This document shows positions 8,792 to 17,278 of a stretch of DNA of 42,470 nt, piece after piece. Under the pieces are notes generated by a model, which was given only the letters and a program-made list of their open reading frames with translations, searched no databases and had not been told where the DNA came from. Source of the stretch: Lachnospiraceae bacterium (GTDB taxonomy: Bacteria > Bacillota_A > Clostridia > Lachnospirales > Lachnospiraceae); the NCBI GenBank assembly GCA_017482005.1, contig JAFUOI010000005.1, positions 1 to 42,470 of the forward strand. Reading direction: 5' to 3'. The position numbers and the translations under genes are program-made. Within the stretch, counting starts at the first letter, position 1. Each line of letters begins with the position of its first letter.

Positions 8792-9005
8792 AGAATTATA
8801 AGTTTTCAGCGATGAAGAGGATTAGTACATTGTGAAACCGTTCCAGAGAGAGGGCTGCCGGTGAGAGGCTCTTACGGGGAAGCAGCGGAACCTGCCTCGG
8901 AGCTCTGTATGAAAGTACGGCGTAGCACCGGCGTTAACGGTAGGATGAGAAATAATTAGGGTGGTACCGCCGGGATTGGCCCCTTTGAGGTACTGCTCTT
9001 TTTTT
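8792..9005 (+). promoter_or_regulatory. T-box riboswitch (predicted proline-specific) with its terminator
   Basis: The leader shows the T-box hallmarks in order. These are the GATGAAGAGGATTAGTA element (8811-8827), the AGAGAG/GGTGAGAG region of stem I (8845-8867), and the T-box sequence AGGGTGGTACCGCC (8958-8971), which pairs with the 3' end of uncharged tRNA. The terminator is formed by 8959-8968 pairing with 8989-8998 (10 pairs, some G-U), followed by a T-run to 9005. A CCT at 8891-8893 on the 3' side of stem I is the likely specifier (Pro), consistent with proS downstream. The specifier is tentative because I could not fold the stem. Binding of uncharged tRNA-Pro should permit read-through. 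Confidence 0.88.
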
Positions 9006-9058
9006 ATTGGACGGAAGGTGGCTTGCTTTTTCCGTGAGATGGGCGCTTTCTCTTTTGC

Positions 9059-9170
9059 GTGGAAATCTGCATTTCCACCATTTGGGTATTTATAGGTGTT
9101 TTTCTGTAAAAATACCTAATTTATACTGGAAAAACCAAGTCAAAAGTAGCCAAAGGGTCATGCGAGACCC
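9059..9170 (+). other. Hairpin-rich spacer between the T-box terminator and proS
   Basis: About 230 nt separate the T-box terminator from the proS start. Three stems are visible: 8-bp perfect (9059-9066 with 9071-9078), 10-bp with one G-U (9094-9103 with 9108-9117), and 5-bp (9155-9159 with 9166-9170). No T-run follows any of them and no convincing reading frame is present. The spacer may only stabilise or process the read-through mRNA. Confidence 0.5.
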
Positions 9171-9234
9171 GGTAAATATAGGAGAAAAAAGGGCGATGGA
9201 AAGCCCGGAAAAATAAGAAAAGAGGAGAAACAAA

Positions 9235-10680
9235 ATGGCAGACAAGAAATTAGTAGAAGCGATTACTGCGATGGATGTGGACTTTGCCCAGTGGTATACG
9301 GACGTGGTTAAGAAAGCAGAACTCATCGATTACACAAGTGTAAAGGGTTGTATGGTATTGAAGCCTGCTGGATATGCAATTTGGGAGCTGATCCAGAAAC
9401 AGCTTGACGCGATGTTCAAGGCGACAGGCGTAGAGAATGTATATCTTCCGATGTTTATTCCGGAGAGTCTTCTTCAGAAAGAAAAAGATCATGTAGAAGG
9501 ATTTGCGCCGGAAGTGGCCTGGGTGACACACGGAGGACTTAATCCGCTTCAGGAGAGAATGTGTGTGAGACCGACTTCTGAGACTTTGTTCTGTGATTTT
9601 TATAAAAATGAAATTCAGTCCTACCGTGACCTTCCGAAGAACTACAACCAGTGGTGTTCGGTAGTGCGTTGGGAGAAAGAGACAAGACCGTTCCTTCGCA
9701 GTCGTGAATTCTTATGGCAGGAAGGTCATACAGTACATGCGACAGCAGAGGAAGCAGAAGAGAGAACCGTGCAGATGCTCAACGTATATGCAGACTTCTG
9801 CGAGAACGTACTTGCAATGCCGGTTATTAAAGGTCGTAAGACAGAGAAAGAAAAATTTGCCGGTGCGGAAGCAACTTATACAATTGAAGCGCTGATGCAT
9901 GACGGAAAGGCGCTTCAGTCCGGAACAAGCCACAACTTTGGTGACGGATTTGCAAAAGCATTCGGTATCCAGTATACAGACAAAAACAACAAACTTCAGT
10001 ATGCACACCAGACCTCATGGGGAATGACAACACGTCTTATCGGTGCGATTATCATGGTGCACGGAGATGATTCCGGTCTTGTACTTCCACCGAGAGTGGC
10101 TCCGACACAGGTTATGATTATTCCGATCCGTCAGCAGGCAGAAGGAGTGCTTGATAAGGCATTTGAATTAAAAGACCGCCTTGCGTCAGCAGGAAAAGAA
10201 GGACTTCGCGTGAAAGTGGATGACACAGACAAGAGTCCGGGATGGAAATTCTCTGAATGTGAGATGCGCGGAATTCCGGTACGTGTGGAAATCGGACCGA
10301 AGGATATCGAGGCAAATAAATGTGTTCTTGTTCGTCGTGATACAAGAGAAAAGATCGAGTGCAGTCTTGACGAGATTGAGACGAAGGTAGTGGAGCTTCT
10401 TGATAAGATGCAGGTGGAAATGCTTGAAAATGCAAGAAAGCATAGAGAAGAGCATACCTACGTAGCTCATGATATGGATGAATTCGTAAAACTTTTTACA
10501 GAAAAATCAGGTTTTGTAAAAGCGATGTGGTGCGAAGATCAGGCCTGCGAGGATGAGATTAAAGAGAAACTCAGCGTAACAAGCCGTTGTATGCCATGGG
10601 AGCAGGAGAAAATCACAGATACTTGTGTATGCTGCGGCAAACCTGCAACGAAGATGGTTTACTGGGGAAGAGCGTACTAA
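9235..10680 (+). CDS. proS: Prolyl-tRNA synthetase, archaeal/eukaryote-like (ProS type 3)
   Basis: Charges tRNA-Pro with proline in the cytoplasm. The 481-residue length, absence of the ~180-residue editing insertion, and C-terminal extension ending in a tyrosine (YWGRAY) identify the type 3 enzyme rather than the ~570-residue bacterial form. Class II motifs are clear: motif 2 around [18 protein letters not shown], and motif 3 in the C-terminal part of the catalytic domain. The anticodon-binding domain follows, then a zinc-type C-terminal domain with cysteines ([16 protein letters not shown]). A GAGGAG site precedes the ATG. It is controlled by the T-box upstream. Confidence 0.96.
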   Translation: MADKKLVEAITAMDVDFAQWYTDVVKKAELIDYTSVKGCMVLKPAGYAIWELIQKQLDAMFKATGVENVYLPMFIPESLLQKEKDHVEGFAPEVAWVTHGGLNPLQERMCVRPTSETLFCDFYKNEIQSYRDLPKNYNQWCSVVRWEKETRPFLRSREFLWQEGHTVHATAEEAEERTVQMLNVYADFCENVLAMPVIKGRKTEKEKFAGAEATYTIEALMHDGKALQSGTSHNFGDGFAKAFGIQYTDKNNKLQYAHQTSWGMTTRLIGAIIMVHGDDSGLVLPPRVAPTQVMIIPIRQQAEGVLDKAFELKDRLASAGKEGLRVKVDDTDKSPGWKFSECEMRGIPVRVEIGPKDIEANKCVLVRRDTREKIECSLDEIETKVVELLDKMQVEMLENARKHREEHTYVAHDMDEFVKLFTEKSGFVKAMWCEDQACEDEIKEKLSVTSRCMPWEQEKITDTCVCCGKPATKMVYWGRAY

Positions 10681-10702
10681 GACAAATATCATAAATTTTA
10701 TG

Positions 10703-10731
10703 CCCGCGTCTGTTGCAGACGCGGGATTTTT
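10703..10731 (+). terminator. Rho-independent terminator after proS
   Basis: A GC-rich 10-bp stem (10703-10712 with 10716-10725) with a 3-nt loop is followed by A and five T. Confidence 0.9.
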
Positions 10732-10787
10732 CGTATAAAATAGCAAATATATACAGACAATATGTTGCAGAAAGAAGGTAATCTATT

Positions 10788-11984
10788 ATGAACATTTTAG
10801 TTATCAATTGCGGAAGTTCTTCCCTGAAATATCAGCTTATCGACAGTGAGAGCGAAGCAGTACTGGCAAAAGGTCTCTGTGAGCGTATCGGAATCGCAGG
10901 CAGTGCCATCACACATCAGGCAGGAGATGGAGATAAAGTAAAGACAGAGATTGATATGCCTGATCATACACAGGCAGTGGCAGCAGTAATCGACAAGCTG
11001 ACAGATCCGGAAGTAGGCGTAGTGAAATCTTTGGATGAAATCGATGCTGTGGGACACAGAATCGTACACGGCGGAGAAAATTTTGCAAGCAGTGTAATCA
11101 TCAATGATGAAGTGATGGATGCTATTGAAAAATGCAATGACCTTGCACCTCTTCACAATCCGGCAAACCTGATCGGTATTAATTCCTGCAAAGAAATTAT
11201 GCCAAACGTTCCTATGGTGGCAGTGTTTGATACCGCATTTCATCAGACAATGCCTAAGAAAGCATATTTATACGGACTTCCATATGAATACTATGAAAAT
11301 TATAAAGTGAGACGCTACGGTTTCCATGGTACAAGTCATGATTTCGTAAGTGACCGGGTAGCGGAGCTTTTAGGTAAAAAGAGAGAAGATTTGAAAATTA
11401 TTGTTTGTCATCTCGGAAACGGTGCTTCCGTGTCTGCAGTTATGAACGGAAAATGTGTGGATACATCCATGGGTCTGACTCCGCTTGAGGGTCTGATTAT
11501 GGGAACCCGTTCCGGCGATATGGATCCGGCTATCATCAGTTTCCTGGCAGAAAAAGAAGGAAAGACAGTGCAGGAGATCATTGACATCTGCAATAAGAAA
11601 TCCGGAGTGCTTGGACTTTCCGGCGGACTTTCCAGCGATTTCCGTGATCTGGCAGATGCAGCGGATTCAGGAAATGAAAAAGCGGCAGCGGCACTTGAGA
11701 CATGGGGATACCGCGTGGCAAAATACGTGGGAGCTTACGTAGCTGCTATGAACGGTGTAGACGTGATTGCCTTTACTGCCGGTGTCGGTGAAAACAACAT
11801 TGCTGCACGTTCCACCGTATGTCAGTATCTCGGTTATCTCGGAGTAACTATTGATCCTGTAGCTAACAATGAGCGCGGCGAGGAAATCCGCATTTCAACA
11901 GAAGACAGCAAGACGCAGGTGTGGGTTGTTCCGACGAATGAAGAGCTTGCGATAGCAAGAGAGACAGTGCGTTTAGTTAAATAA
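10788..11984 (+). CDS. ackA: Acetate kinase
   Basis: Interconverts acetyl phosphate + ADP and acetate + ATP, the ATP-yielding step of acetate fermentation. The 398-residue chain is full length and starts with the typical MNILVINCGSSSLKYQL. Conserved elements include HRIVHGG, the DTAFHQTMP loop, HLGNGAS, the MGTRSGDMDP segment and GVGENN near the end. An AAGGTAA site precedes the ATG. No phosphotransacetylase gene is adjacent, unlike the common pta-ackA arrangement. A terminator follows directly. Confidence 0.97.
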   Translation: MNILVINCGSSSLKYQLIDSESEAVLAKGLCERIGIAGSAITHQAGDGDKVKTEIDMPDHTQAVAAVIDKLTDPEVGVVKSLDEIDAVGHRIVHGGENFASSVIINDEVMDAIEKCNDLAPLHNPANLIGINSCKEIMPNVPMVAVFDTAFHQTMPKKAYLYGLPYEYYENYKVRRYGFHGTSHDFVSDRVAELLGKKREDLKIIVCHLGNGASVSAVMNGKCVDTSMGLTPLEGLIMGTRSGDMDPAIISFLAEKEGKTVQEIIDICNKKSGVLGLSGGLSSDFRDLADAADSGNEKAAAALETWGYRVAKYVGAYVAAMNGVDVIAFTAGVGENNIAARSTVCQYLGYLGVTIDPVANNERGEEIRISTEDSKTQVWVVPTNEELAIARETVRLVK

Positions 11985-12005
11985 TTTTGGATCATTTTAA
12001 ATATC

Positions 12006-12041
12006 AGGGCAGACACGAATCATGTGATCTGCCCTTTTCTT
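12006..12041 (+). terminator. Rho-independent terminator after ackA
   Basis: An 8-bp stem (12006-12013 with 12028-12035) continues into an inner CAC/GTG pair (12014-12016 with 12024-12026), followed by TTTTCTT. Confidence 0.85.
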
Positions 12042-12114
12042 GAGTGAGTTCCCGGTGATGGCGAAAAAGATATTGATGATTCTATCATATAGTAAAAATT
12101 GAAGTTGCCTGTAT

Positions 12115-12432
12115 GTACGGTTGATATCACGTTTTAGTGGATGAAGACCGTAAATGGTGTAGGAACTTACGGCTGGCTTTTGGATTGTGATTGATTTGAC
12201 CGTAATAATTCAGAGTGATTACGGTTGTTTTTTGAGTTTGGGGTTTTGAATCGTAAATTTGGCGTGCTCATTACGGTTAAAATAGTTTGTCGTTTAAATC
12301 AAAACGTAACACACATCAGAAAGTACGGTTTATTTTTTGATATTAGGATTTGGGTCCGTAAGTCAATGAAATAAGTACGGACTAATTTGTGAAGAGTATA
12401 TGTTTTGACCGTAATTGGCGAAGGTGTTATGG
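12115..12432. repeat. Degenerate tandem array, exact 52-bp period, CCGTAA / TTACGG dyads
   Basis: The hexamer TTACGG (or GTACGG, TTATGG) occurs at 12115, 12167, 12219, 12271, 12323, 12375 and 12427, seven positions exactly 52 bp apart. From the second copy on, each is preceded 18-20 bp upstream by its inverse complement CCGTAA (12148, 12200, 12251 as TCGTAA, 12304 as ACGTAA, 12356, 12409). This gives six dyads with ~13 bp between the half-sites. The intervening 27 bp are T/G-rich and poorly conserved. The array fills most of the 582-bp gap between ackA and the next gene. There is no convincing open reading frame in it. Function unknown. Confidence 0.85.
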
Positions 12433-12565
12433 AAAAGGGGAAACTTTTCCGGAAATTAAAAAATCATAAGAACACAAAATTTCAGTTAATAGATACACGG
12501 ACAGGATAATTCGTGTTAAAATACGTTGAAGGTTTTGATGACATGTTACGGAAAGAAGGAATTCC

Positions 12566-12943
12566 ATGAAAAAAAGAATTTTAACTTACATGGATTACAT
12601 AGATAGAATCCTTGCAGAAGATGAGCAGAAGATGGAGAATAATTATGAAACGCTCATAAAGCAGCACCTGATTCAGATTGACTTTTTTATGCATGAAAGA
12701 TTGGTGCATTTGCTTGTGACGTTGGCATTTGCCATCTTCGGATTTATGATTTTTGTGGCACTTGTTATGAATTTTCAGCCGGGACTGCTTTTGCTGTTTG
12801 CAGCGATTCTTGTGCTGCTTGTACCGTATATCATGCACTATTATCTTTTGGAAAACGGAGTGCAGAAAATGTACCGTCAGTACGATGAGATGCTGCGGCG
12901 TGACACCGTGCAGAAAAATTGTGCAGGAGATATGAGAGTATGA
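12566..12943 (+). CDS. Small hypothetical membrane protein, first gene of a four-gene cluster
   Basis: A 125-residue protein not recognised as a named family. A charged helical N-terminus is followed by two adjacent hydrophobic helices (about 48-68 and 72-94), then a short charged tail. An AAGGA site precedes the ATG. Its stop codon overlaps the start of the metallopeptidase gene (ATGA at 12940-12943), which points to translational coupling. Function unknown. Confidence 0.65.
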   Translation: MKKRILTYMDYIDRILAEDEQKMENNYETLIKQHLIQIDFFMHERLVHLLVTLAFAIFGFMIFVALVMNFQPGLLLLFAAILVLLVPYIMHYYLLENGVQKMYRQYDEMLRRDTVQKNCAGDMRV

Positions 12944-13572
12944 GTTATTGCATCCGATCGGCGGAAGAGATAAACTTACAAAGTCCGGATGGTAAGCGTC
13001 AAATAAGATGTAAAGTTGTCCGTTCCAAACGAAAAAGCTACGGAATCGTAATAGACGAAGACGGGCAAGTAAAGGTCCGCATTCCTTTGCGGGGAAGCAT
13101 GTCGGTAGCGCGCAAGTTAGTCTTGGACAAGCAGGGATGGATATTGGAAAAGATAGCCTTGCAAAAATGCCGTAAACAGCTTCGTGAAAAACAGGAGGCA
13201 GAAAGCGGGAGCAGATATACCCCTCAACAGCGTGAGGGGCTGGAGAGGCGCTATCGCCAGGCGGCAAAGGAGTATTTTCCGAAACGGGCGGAGTACTATG
13301 CAAAGATTCTCGGTGTAACCTATGAAAGAATCCGCATAGGGGAGCAAAAGACAAGATGGGGTAGCTGCAGCGGAAAAGGGACTTTATCGTTTAACTGGAA
13401 ACTCATGCTTGCACCGCCGAAAGTTTTGGATTATGTTGTGGTACATGAGCTTTGTCATTTAAAAGAGATGAATCATTCTCCACGGTTTTGGAAACTGGTG
13501 GAGGAAATTATGCCGGATTATAAGGAGTATAGAAAATGGTTAAAAGAAAACGGAAATACTTTACAATTATAG
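12940..13572 (+). CDS. YgjP-like zinc metallopeptidase (DUF45 / M48-type)
   Basis: A predicted cytoplasmic zinc protease of 210 residues. The zinc-binding HELCH lies at 169-173 with a downstream His in the NHSPRFW segment. The preceding KTRWGSCS motif is characteristic of the YgjP/DUF45 family, and length and layout are normal. The ATG at 12940 is chosen because it overlaps the upstream stop codon and has an AGGAGA site. An in-frame ATG 21 bases earlier lies inside the previous gene without a site. The last 37 bases overlap the amidase gene. The substrate is not established for the family. Confidence 0.85.
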   Translation: MSYCIRSAEEINLQSPDGKRQIRCKVVRSKRKSYGIVIDEDGQVKVRIPLRGSMSVARKLVLDKQGWILEKIALQKCRKQLREKQEAESGSRYTPQQREGLERRYRQAAKEYFPKRAEYYAKILGVTYERIRIGEQKTRWGSCSGKGTLSFNWKLMLAPPKVLDYVVVHELCHLKEMNHSPRFWKLVEEIMPDYKEYRKWLKENGNTLQL

Positions 13573-14615
13573 CAGTTTGCCTCTGCTTACTAATTTGTTG
13601 TATCGGATGTGGAAAATCATCCGGAGAGTCGGAACAGACCGGTGCCGGGATACAGCAGAGCGGCGATGGAACACAGATTGCTGAGACACAGGATTCCGAA
13701 ACGCAGAGTTCTGATTTAGAGAATGCCGATGAGGGGCAGTCTGATGTAGCGGCAGAAGAAATTCCGACAGATGACGATTTCGGAAAGGAGAATTCAGATG
13801 AAACGACGGAGTCAGGAGATTCTGCCAAAGAGTTAGCAGAAGGCAACTCTGAGACAAACGCAGAAGCAGCGCAGCAAGAGGAAATTTCCGAGGAAACAAC
13901 ACAGGAAGAGGAGAGCTCTGAAGAGACTCCAGAGCAGGAAGAACAGGTACAAGAGGAAAACGGGCAGCAATCAGCCGGAGGTCGTCTTGTGGCAATTGAT
14001 CCGGGGCATCAGACACGCGGAAACAGTGAGAAAGAGCCAATCGGACCGGGGGCAAGTGAGACGAAGGCAAAAGTGACCGGAGGAACAAGCGGACGGACAA
14101 CGGGGCTGGCAGAATATGAATTAAATCTTCAGGTGAGCTTAAAGTTGCGTGACATATTGGTTAGCCGGGGCTACCAGGTTATCATGACGCGCGAGACGAA
14201 CGATGTTAATATGAGTAACAGTGAAAGAGCTGCCATAGCAAACAATGCAGGTGCAGAGGCTTTTGTGCGGATTCATGCTAACGGCAGTGAAGATCCGGGT
14301 GTAAACGGTGCAATGACAATCTGCCCAACCCCATCTAATCCGTATACTCCGGCGATTTATGAAAAGAGCCGCAGTTTGTCGGATCATGTTCTTGATCAGA
14401 TGGTTGCATCCACAGGGTGCAAAAAACAATATGTCTGGGAGACGGATAGTATGAGCGGAATTAACTGGTGTCAAGTTCCGGTTACTATTGTTGAAATGGG
14501 ATATATGACCAATCCGACGGAAGATACCAATATGGCAAATGCAGATTATCAGATGAAGATTGCAGAGGGTATTGCCAATGGTATCGATGCCTATTTTGAG
14601 GAGTTTATAAATTAA
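13536..14615 (+). CDS. N-acetylmuramoyl-L-alanine amidase (Amidase_3), predicted lipoprotein
   Basis: Cleaves the bond between muramic acid and the stem peptide of peptidoglycan, outside the membrane. A hydrophobic N-terminus ends in CIGC (Cys25), a weaker than usual lipobox. A ~125-residue linker very rich in Glu, Ser, Gln and Thr follows. The catalytic domain begins at ~149. The zinc ligands are present: H158 (DPGH), E193 (LAEYELN) and H247 (RIHAN). The catalytic Glu is E320 (VEMGYMTN). The start overlaps the previous gene by 37 bp but has an AGGAG site at good spacing, so the overlap is probably real. It shares one base with the next gene. Confidence 0.9.
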   Translation: MVKRKRKYFTIIAVCLCLLICCIGCGKSSGESEQTGAGIQQSGDGTQIAETQDSETQSSDLENADEGQSDVAAEEIPTDDDFGKENSDETTESGDSAKELAEGNSETNAEAAQQEEISEETTQEEESSEETPEQEEQVQEENGQQSAGGRLVAIDPGHQTRGNSEKEPIGPGASETKAKVTGGTSGRTTGLAEYELNLQVSLKLRDILVSRGYQVIMTRETNDVNMSNSERAAIANNAGAEAFVRIHANGSEDPGVNGAMTICPTPSNPYTPAIYEKSRSLSDHVLDQMVASTGCKKQYVWETDSMSGINWCQVPVTIVEMGYMTNPTEDTNMANADYQMKIAEGIANGIDAYFEEFIN

Positions 14616-15733
14616 TGAAAAAATTGATACATTTTATCAGGCAGGAGATTGTTCTTTCTGTAGCTGTATTTCTTGCGGCCATATCCATGTTTTGGGTTCC
14701 GCCTTCAAAGGAATATGTTTCCTACATGAATTGGCATGTGTTGTCTCTGTTGTTCTGTCTGATGCTTGTTATGGAAGGATTAAAGCAGCTGGGAGTGTTT
14801 TCGGAAATTGCCGGAATATTGATGCGAAAAGCAAAATCGTTTTTGCAGCTGGTTCTTATACTTGTGTTTTTATGTTTTTTCAGTGCCATGTTTATTACAA
14901 ACGATGTGGCTTTGATCACTTTTGTTCCGTTTGCCATAGAAGTCCTTAAGATGGCAGGCAAAGAGAATAAGATGATAGCGGTCATTGTTTTGCAAACGAT
15001 GGCAGCCAACCTCGGGAGCATGCTGACGCCTATCGGAAATCCGCAGAATTTGTATTTATATGACCATGCAGGATATTCCCTGTCAGGGTTTCTGGCAGTT
15101 ATGGTTTTGCCGTGTGCCATATCTTTTCTGTTATTGTTTTTCAGTAGTTCATGGATTGCAAAGAATGAGAAGATGGACAACATTTCTTTCCCGCCTATCC
15201 GTTATTGGACACGTAAAAGAAAAGTGCTCACGGGAATGTATATAGTCCTATTTATGGTCAGTATTTTTGTTGTGGCAGAAGTGATTACGTTTGGACCGGC
15301 ACTTTTCATCACTGTAGCGGCCGTTGTTCTTGCGGACAGAAAGATATTAAAGGGAGCAGATTATTGTCTGTTGCTGACTTTTTGCGGATTTTTCATTTTT
15401 GTCGGAAATATGGGAAATATAGAAAGTATAGCTTTGCTTTTGGAAAAATGGATGCAGGGAAGAGAGTTTTTTGTAGCTGTCCTTGCCAGCCAGGTAATCA
15501 GCAATGTTCCGGCGGCGCTTCTTCTGTCCGGATTTACACAGGACTACAAAGCTTTGCTTCTTGGAGTGAACATCGGAGGACTGGGAACACTGATTGCTTC
15601 CATGGCCAGTCTGATTTCCTATAAATTATACGCCAAAGCATATCCCAAACAAAAAGGCAGATATATGGGTTATTTTACAGGGATGAATCTGCTGTACCTG
15701 GCAATTTTTTGTGTACTTTATTTATTTTTGTAA
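14615..15733 (+). CDS. SLC13/ArsB-NhaD-type anion permease
   Basis: A 372-residue polytopic membrane protein of the ion transporter superfamily. The family signatures are TNDVALITFVPF, TPIGNPQNLYLY and, in the second half, SQVISNVPAALLLSG. These are the paired re-entrant-loop motifs of citrate/arsenite/dicarboxylate carriers. The substrate cannot be decided. The start codon shares one base with the amidase stop (TAATG), so translation is likely coupled. The TAA stop, immediately followed by TAG, lies inside the left arm of the inverted-repeat element at 15731-15869. Confidence 0.82.
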   Translation: MKKLIHFIRQEIVLSVAVFLAAISMFWVPPSKEYVSYMNWHVLSLLFCLMLVMEGLKQLGVFSEIAGILMRKAKSFLQLVLILVFLCFFSAMFITNDVALITFVPFAIEVLKMAGKENKMIAVIVLQTMAANLGSMLTPIGNPQNLYLYDHAGYSLSGFLAVMVLPCAISFLLLFFSSSWIAKNEKMDNISFPPIRYWTRKRKVLTGMYIVLFMVSIFVVAEVITFGPALFITVAAVVLADRKILKGADYCLLLTFCGFFIFVGNMGNIESIALLLEKWMQGREFFVAVLASQVISNVPAALLLSGFTQDYKALLLGVNIGGLGTLIASMASLISYKLYAKAYPKQKGRYMGYFTGMNLLYLAIFCVLYLFL

Positions 15734-15869
15734 TAGTAATCTGTGTACTTACCGAGGGGCCTTGAAAAACGTCGGTCCTTAGCGGGCACGCGTCAGCGAT
15801 GGCTGCTTAGTACCGTTACGTTTTTCTCGGAGCGAAAGCGTTCCCGAGGAAGTACACAGATTACTATTA
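15731..15869. repeat. 139-bp structured element with 20-bp perfect terminal inverted repeats
   Basis: Positions 15731-15750 and 15850-15869 are perfect inverted repeats of 20 bp. The 99-bp interior contains further stems: 15764-15771 with 15819-15826 (8 bp), 15773-15776 with 15812-15815, a small hairpin 15794-15797 with 15802-15805, and 15826-15830 with 15844-15848 around a GAAA tetraloop (15834-15837). No T-run follows, so it is not an ordinary terminator. No protein-coding frame is apparent. It could be a MITE-like non-autonomous mobile element or a structured RNA at the 3' end of the permease mRNA. Confidence 0.75.
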
Positions 15870-15900
15870 TGACAGCATTTTGAAAAAAGAAAGGACCACT

Positions 15901-17229
15901 ATGATCAAACTACCATCAGATGTAGCCAAAATCATTCAAATATTGGAAAAAGCCGGATTTGAAGCGTATGCGGTGGGCGGATGTGTTCGTGACAGTATTC
16001 TCGGAAAAGAACCAAATGATTGGGATATTACAACAAATGCACTTCCGGAACAAGTAAAAGAGAATTTTTCCCATACAATTGATACCGGAATTCAGCACGG
16101 AACAGTGACAGTCATGATGCATCATGTCGGATATGAGGTGACGACATATCGCGTGGACGGAGAGTATGAGGACAGCCGTCATCCGAAAAATGTTACATTT
16201 ACAGCCTGCCTTGAGGAAGATTTGAAACGCCGTGATTTTACAATTAATGCTATGGCGTATAATGAAAAAGACGGCTTGGTAGATGTGTTTGGAGGAAGAG
16301 ATGATCTTCAAAAAGGTGTCATCCGCGCGGTAGGCGATCCGAAGGAACGGTTTACGGAGGATGCGCTCCGAATGATGCGGGCGGTTCGCTTTGCGGCTCA
16401 GCTTGGTTATAGTATAGAAGAAAATACCCTTGCGGCCATTCGCGAAATGGCACCGACCCTTCGGAAGATCAGTGCCGAAAGAATACAGACGGAGCTTGTA
16501 AAACTCCTTGTATCAGATCACCCGGAGCATATGTGTCTGCTTTATAAGGCGGGAATTACGGCTGTGATTATGCCGCAGTTTGACCGGATGATGGAAACCA
16601 CGCAGAACAATCCGCATCATTGTTATACCGTCGGAATGCACAGTGTGCATGCCATGGAGAATGTCCGTGCTGACAAGGTGCTGCGCCTTACAATGTTGTT
16701 TCATGATATGGGAAAACCGGATACAAAGACAACGGGCGAAGACGGAATAGACCATTTTCACGGTCATGCAAAGCAGTCGGAAGCCTATGCAAAGGAAATA
16801 TTAAAGAAACTGAAATTTGATAATGATACATTGCACAAAACAGTAAAACTGACATTTTGGCATGATCACAAAATACATCCGAATCCAAAGAGTGTCAGAC
16901 GTGCTCTCAATGCAGTCGGAGAGGAACTGTTTCTTTTGCTTTTGGAAGTAAAAGAAGCGGATACAATGGCACAGAGCATGTATTTGAGAGAGGATAAATT
17001 GCAGGAACTTAAGCAACTTCGCACAACCTATGAACAGATTATAGAGAAGGAAGAGTGCTTCAGCCTAAAAGACCTTTCAGTGTCAGGACAGGATTTGATT
17101 GCACTCGGAATGAAACCGGGACCGCAGATTGGTGATATGCTCGGACAGCTTTTGGATCTGGTTCTTGAGGATCCTGCCCAAAATACAAAAGAAAACCTGC
17201 TTTCCGTTGCATCAAAAAGCATTTTTTAA
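15901..17229 (+). CDS. cca: CCA tRNA nucleotidyltransferase (class II)
   Basis: Adds or repairs the 3' CCA end of tRNAs. The 442-residue protein has the class II head domain with GGCVRD (26-31), the metal-binding NDWD (39-42), and the RRDFTINAMAY segment. It also has the ERIQTEL region and a C-terminal HD domain (H268-D269 in MLFHDMGKP) as found in many clostridial enzymes. The ATG at 15901 follows an AAAGGA site and is preferred to a TTG 21 bases earlier. The two tRNAs in this window lack an encoded CCA, so the organism needs this activity for de novo synthesis. Confidence 0.93.
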   Translation: MIKLPSDVAKIIQILEKAGFEAYAVGGCVRDSILGKEPNDWDITTNALPEQVKENFSHTIDTGIQHGTVTVMMHHVGYEVTTYRVDGEYEDSRHPKNVTFTACLEEDLKRRDFTINAMAYNEKDGLVDVFGGRDDLQKGVIRAVGDPKERFTEDALRMMRAVRFAAQLGYSIEENTLAAIREMAPTLRKISAERIQTELVKLLVSDHPEHMCLLYKAGITAVIMPQFDRMMETTQNNPHHCYTVGMHSVHAMENVRADKVLRLTMLFHDMGKPDTKTTGEDGIDHFHGHAKQSEAYAKEILKKLKFDNDTLHKTVKLTFWHDHKIHPNPKSVRRALNAVGEELFLLLLEVKEADTMAQSMYLREDKLQELKQLRTTYEQIIEKEECFSLKDLSVSGQDLIALGMKPGPQIGDMLGQLLDLVLEDPAQNTKENLLSVASKSIF

Positions 17230-17232
17230 GAA

Positions 17233-17278
17233 CCCCCTTCATAAGATAAAGAAGACATTCTTGTGAAGGGGTTTTTTT
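17233..17278 (+). terminator. Terminator of cca whose 3' arm doubles as the ribosome site of the next gene
   Basis: CCCCTTCA (17234-17241) pairs with TGAAGGGG (17264-17271), followed by seven T (17272-17278). The next start codon is at 17279, so the GAAGGGG in the 3' arm is the only Shine-Dalgarno candidate for the CotS-like gene. On read-through transcripts the hairpin would hide this site. Confidence 0.75.

Noticed and set aside
9007..9216. Small frame in the proS leader
   Set aside because: It overlaps hairpins in the T-box spacer, has no ribosome site and no protein-like pattern.
12115..12432. The 52-bp array as a CRISPR locus
   Set aside because: Conserved parts are only 6 bp each within a degenerate unit, with no 24-40 bp identical repeat, and no cas gene is nearby.
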